The translations under genes and the position numbers were made by a program. The notes under the pieces are model-generated. The model searched no databases and was not told the DNA's origin. It saw only the letters and a list, made by a program, of their open reading frames with translations. A DNA stretch of 45,343 bases from Deltaproteobacteria bacterium (GTDB lineage: Bacteria > Desulfobacterota > Syntrophia > Syntrophales > JACQWR01). The stretch is from positions 1-45,343 of the forward strand of contig JAPLJV010000015.1 in NCBI GenBank assembly GCA_026388415.1. Reading direction: 5' to 3'. Positions 42,997 through 45,343 of the stretch are shown piece by piece (the first letter of the stretch is position 1; the number at the start of each line of letters is the position of its first letter).

Positions 42997-43785
42997 ATGA
43001 ATAAACTTGATTGCGGTGGGAAATTGATAACTGGATTTGTTATTTTTCTCTTCCTCAGCACTGCAACCTTACCTGCTTACGCTGAAAATGGGAACGAATG
43101 TGCTGATATTACCAAAGAAAAGGTCGCCGGCACCTTGAAAAAAATGAATATCCCAGTAGTTGAAATATTGGCCATCAAGAACAGTCCCTTGGACGGTATT
43201 TGCGAGATAGAGGTCAACAGCAAAGGATCGGCGGGTATCTTTTATACCGATCTAACGCTCAATTACGTGATATTCGGAAGCCTGCATGACACCAGGAATA
43301 TGGTGAACCTCACTGCAAGCAGTGTTCAGAAACTGCAGGACAAGAAAAGAGTTGATCTGGCCAGGATAACCTTGAATGAGGGACTGGCCATCGGGGTAAA
43401 GGGAGCGGCGAAAAAAGTCATAATTTTTACGGACCCTGACTGACCATACTGCGGCCAACTTCATCAGGTGATGAAGCAGATTGCAGACAAACGGCAAGAT
43501 ATCATATTTTATATTAAGTTATTCCCTTTGAGTATGCATAAGGATGCCTACTGGAAGTCCAAAAGCATCATTTGCAACAATTCCATGAATTTGCTTGAAA
43601 ACTGCTTCGCAGGGAAAAAGATTGACAAGACGGAGTGTGATAACACCGAAGTTGATGAGACGATAAAATTAGCCGATTCCTTAGGCATCACGGGAACCCC
43701 GGGCATTGTTCTGCCTGATGGCCGGATGCGTATGGGCGCCCTGCCGGAAAGTGAACTGATTGATTTGATTGACGGAAAGAAATAG
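42997..43785 (+). CDS. selenocysteine-containing DsbC/DsbG-like thiol-disulfide protein
   Basis: This 262-residue exported protein is probably a periplasmic disulfide isomerase or reductase. A signal peptide (about 10-29, ending PAYAEN) precedes a DsbC-like N-terminal domain (30-130) and a thioredoxin-fold domain. The redox motif normally reads D-C-P-Y-C; here codon 149 is UGA (43441-43443) in FTDPD-U-PYCGQLH, giving U149-P-Y-C152. The reading frame continues for 113 codons with further family features, including the cis-proline loop GITGTPGIVLPDG. A 7-bp hairpin with an AGGU loop lies 15-33 nt after the UGA. This pattern fits selenocysteine and not a random stop. The ATG has AGAGGAA upstream. 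A second UGA-containing gene follows 34 bp later. Confidence 0.88.
43459..43476 (+). promoter_or_regulatory. bacterial SECIS hairpin of the DsbC-like gene
   Basis: CTTCATC (43459-43465) pairs perfectly with GATGAAG (43470-43476) around the loop AGGT. The loop begins 22 nt after the UGA, and has GG followed by U, as in the fdhF element bound by SelB. It lies inside the coding sequence, as bacterial SECIS elements must. Confidence 0.8.
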
Positions 43786-43819
43786 TATGCCCTTCAATTG
43801 CGTTTAGAGGAACTTAACC

Positions 43820-44128
43820 ATGAAATTCCCAAAATATCGCTTCATCACCCTCGTTACCCTCTTGCTGCTGACCTGTTTTTTTATGCAGGCTATTTACGCT
43901 GCGGAGAGAATTGTACAACTGAATATTCCCGGTTGCGGCTCCTGAGGCCTGAGCCAGAGGATAGGTTCTATCCTCAAGACAACAGCGGGAGTCATCAAGC
44001 ATGAAATACCGCGGGAAAATACTATCAACATCACTTTTGACGATGAAAGCATATCCGCAGACGAGATTCTTGCCACGCTGAAAAAAAATGGCTTGACTGT
44101 CAACGGTGCGCCGGTATTGATTAAGTAG
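43820..44128 (+). CDS. selenocysteine-containing exported HMA/MerP-like small protein
   Basis: This 102-residue protein has a signal peptide (about 8-28, ending QAIYAAE) and one ferredoxin-like heavy-metal-associated type domain. The strand-loop-helix start reads IVQLNIPGCGSUGLSQ and the rest is KTTAGVIKHEIPRENTINIT, then DEILATLKKNGLTV, in the usual beta-alpha-beta-beta-alpha-beta order. Codon 42 is UGA (43943-43945), so the metal/redox motif is C39-G-S-U42, replacing CxxC. A perfect 7-bp hairpin with a GGUUC loop begins 11 nt after the UGA. The ATG at 43820 follows AGAGG. Without readthrough only 41 residues, mostly signal peptide, would be made. It probably binds or passes on a metal ion such as mercury or copper, or acts as a thiol/selenol redox protein; both are inference. 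Confidence 0.87.
43957..43975 (+). promoter_or_regulatory. bacterial SECIS hairpin of the HMA-like gene
   Basis: GAGGATA (43957-43963) pairs perfectly with TATCCTC (43969-43975) around the loop GGTTC. The loop starts 18 nt after the UGA with GG in the first two positions, within the range for bacterial elements. Confidence 0.8.
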
Positions 44129-44146
44129 GATGCTCTCAAAAAGTCC

Positions 44147-44275
44147 CGGGGACATCCATTTGCCGGTTCAGGCTTGCCGCCAAAACCATTTGTTAATGTT
44201 TTGGTTCAGGCTGCAAGATTGAACCAGCCCCGAGAAACTTTCGAGCAATCGAGGGCAATTAGTGGCTGTCCCCAA
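44147..44275. repeat. GGGGACA-bounded palindromic element
   Basis: The stretch opens with CCGGGGACATCCAT, as in the element at 7526, and closes with GGCTGTCCCC in the opposite orientation. Inside are a hairpin CCAAAAC…GTTTTGG and the GGTTCA…TTGAACCAGCC repeat related to 15933-15955. It lies just after the selenoprotein operon and before the convergent Ig-like gene, and may act as a terminator as well as a relic of a mobile element. Confidence 0.55.
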
Positions 44276-44301
44276 TTAATTGAAGCCAGGCTGTCACCAA
44301 C

Positions 44302-45343
44302 CTATTTGTCATCTGTACAAACGTTATGCGGCGCAGCGCCTAAACCAAAAGGACTCACAGGCCCCGGGGGAGATGCTGCACACTTTACATCGTCACGCAG
44401 CACGGGCAGATAAAATTGCGTCGTCCCCAAGGTCTGGTCCCCATAAGAATAGATTCTTCCTTCAATCTTAACTTTTGCCCAATTGGCAAACTGCTTTGCA
44501 TAAATCACATAAAATTGGGCAAAACCATTGGCATCGGTTGTTGCCGTTCGATTCACTTCGGCAACATTGCCCGGGGTCAAGACTCCATCGCCGTTGATAT
44601 CCTCCGTTTGTCCCCCCCCGCTGTCTAGGAACCCATTGAGCAACCATTCCGGATGGCCAGCAAAGAAAATTGGATTATTATCCTCATTATAGCACTCGTT
44701 CATGGTTGCGGGAGTCCATACCCAATACTCATCTGTGGTCGATACGCAACCGGTATATCTTCCCTTGAGATACGTTACAGGTATCAGGCTTGTCGTAACG
44801 GTAACGCCGGCCTGGGGATTTCCCGCAATATCAGTAACTAACGCGACAAAGGGAACTCTATATTGTGTAGAGCTATAGTTTTCAATGGTATTGCCTGTGC
44901 CAAGAACAACATAAATAGATTTGCTCGCAACAGTGAGAGTGGCAAATGCCGTTGCTGCGGAGCCATCAACGGATGCATCAATTCTAACACCATTTTTAAC
45001 ACTCGGGGAACTGCTGGAAATATAGGTTGTGCTGGCCGTCCCCTGGCTGTCTGTTACACCACTCGGCTGTTTTATAGTGCCGCCGCTTACATCCGTCAAA
45101 CTAAACCGCACCGTCTTGTTTTTAACCAAGTTACCGGCTGAGTCGCGCAGGACGGCAATAATCGTACTTTGTTCCACTGTGGATCCGGCGGTATTTGTTG
45201 AAATCGTGCCGGGAGCGGCCTGCAACGACATTGCAGAAGCGGTAACTGCAACAAATTCAACGGGTGTTTGAATAGTTCCCGCTCCGGATATCGTTGCCGT
45301 AATTATCGCCGGCCCGGCAGTTGTTGACGACAGATTGGCCGAG
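44302..45343 (-). CDS. Ig-like (Big_1) surface or exported protein, 3' part
   Basis: The frame is open from the right edge and ends at 44302, so about 347 C-terminal residues are seen. At least two bacterial Ig-like domains of the invasin/intimin type are visible: TIIAVLRDSAGNLVKNKTVR followed by GGTIKQPSGVTDSQGTASTT, and VPFVALVTDIAGNPQAGVTV with ATTDANGFAQFYVIYA. The segment EDINGDGVLT resembles a dockerin-like or Ca-binding loop. Cysteines in VSTTDEYW and DDVKCAASPP suggest disulfides. Such proteins are cell-surface adhesins or filament components. The N-terminal part and any anchor lie outside the window. Confidence 0.8.
   Translation of the reverse strand, partial: SANLSSTTAGPAIITATISGAGTIQTPVEFVAVTASAMSLQAAPGTISTNTAGSTVEQSTIIAVLRDSAGNLVKNKTVRFSLTDVSGGTIKQPSGVTDSQGTASTTYISSSSPSVKNGVRIDASVDGSAATAFATLTVASKSIYVVLGTGNTIENYSSTQYRVPFVALVTDIAGNPQAGVTVTTSLIPVTYLKGRYTGCVSTTDEYWVWTPATMNECYNEDNNPIFFAGHPEWLLNGFLDSGGGQTEDINGDGVLTPGNVAEVNRTATTDANGFAQFYVIYAKQFANWAKVKIEGRIYSYGDQTLGTTQFYLPVLRDDVKCAASPPGPVSPFGLGAAPHNVCTDDK

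Noticed and set aside
42997-43443. Reading the DsbC-like gene as a pseudogene with a nonsense mutation
   Set aside because: The stop is UGA at a redox cysteine, the frame stays intact afterwards, a SECIS-like hairpin follows, and the next gene shows the same pattern.

Overview
The window looks like a chromosomal segment of an anaerobic Gram-negative deltaproteobacterium (Desulfobacterota), perhaps near Syntrophus/Smithella. This is inferred from gene content: Kdo transferase, RND/TolC efflux, lipoproteins, LL-diaminopimelate aminotransferase, a beta-hydroxyacyl-CoA dehydrogenase and two selenoprotein genes. No rRNA, tRNA, CRISPR array or intact transposase was seen. Several short palindromic repeat families are scattered between genes.

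Left part (1-7.3 kb, minus strand): a run of a secreted TPR protein, a small SpoT/MESH1-type alarmone hydrolase, a membrane TPR protein and an exported TPR-CHAT protease-like protein with 13 near-identical 42-residue repeats.

7.6-12.4 kb (minus strand): a promoter, a fluoride (crcB-type) riboswitch aptamer and a terminator-like hairpin lie directly before a dynamin-like GTPase gene. An MFS transporter and enolase follow in the same direction. Enolase is a classic fluoride-sensitive enzyme, so this reads as a fluoride-response operon in which the dynamin-like GTPase is the unexpected first gene. A broken gene remnant follows enolase.

12.9-22.3 kb: one decayed and two intact PIN-type toxin-antitoxin pairs, a complete adaptor/RND pump/TolC operon with overlapping genes, and an L,D-transpeptidase.

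22.5-31.2 kb: defence-type accessory DNA, with an MmeI-like single-chain restriction-modification enzyme, a 1578-residue STAND-type NTPase with an N-terminal PD-(D/E)xK nuclease-like domain, and gene remnants.

31.2-42.7 kb: housekeeping genes, namely dapL, dapF, waaA, rpe, a 3-hydroxyacyl-CoA dehydrogenase, holA, a LOG-family protein, rpsU, hisC, a GcvH-like protein lacking the lipoyl lysine, a Xaa-Pro peptidase and a TPR protein.

43.0-44.1 kb: two consecutive genes, a DsbC/DsbG-like thiol-disulfide protein and a small exported HMA/MerP-like protein. Each is interrupted by one in-frame UGA exactly at a redox CxxC position, and each UGA is followed at bacterial SECIS distance by a 7-bp hairpin with GG in the loop. 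They are best read as a selenoprotein operon. The window ends inside an Ig-like (Big_1) surface protein gene.
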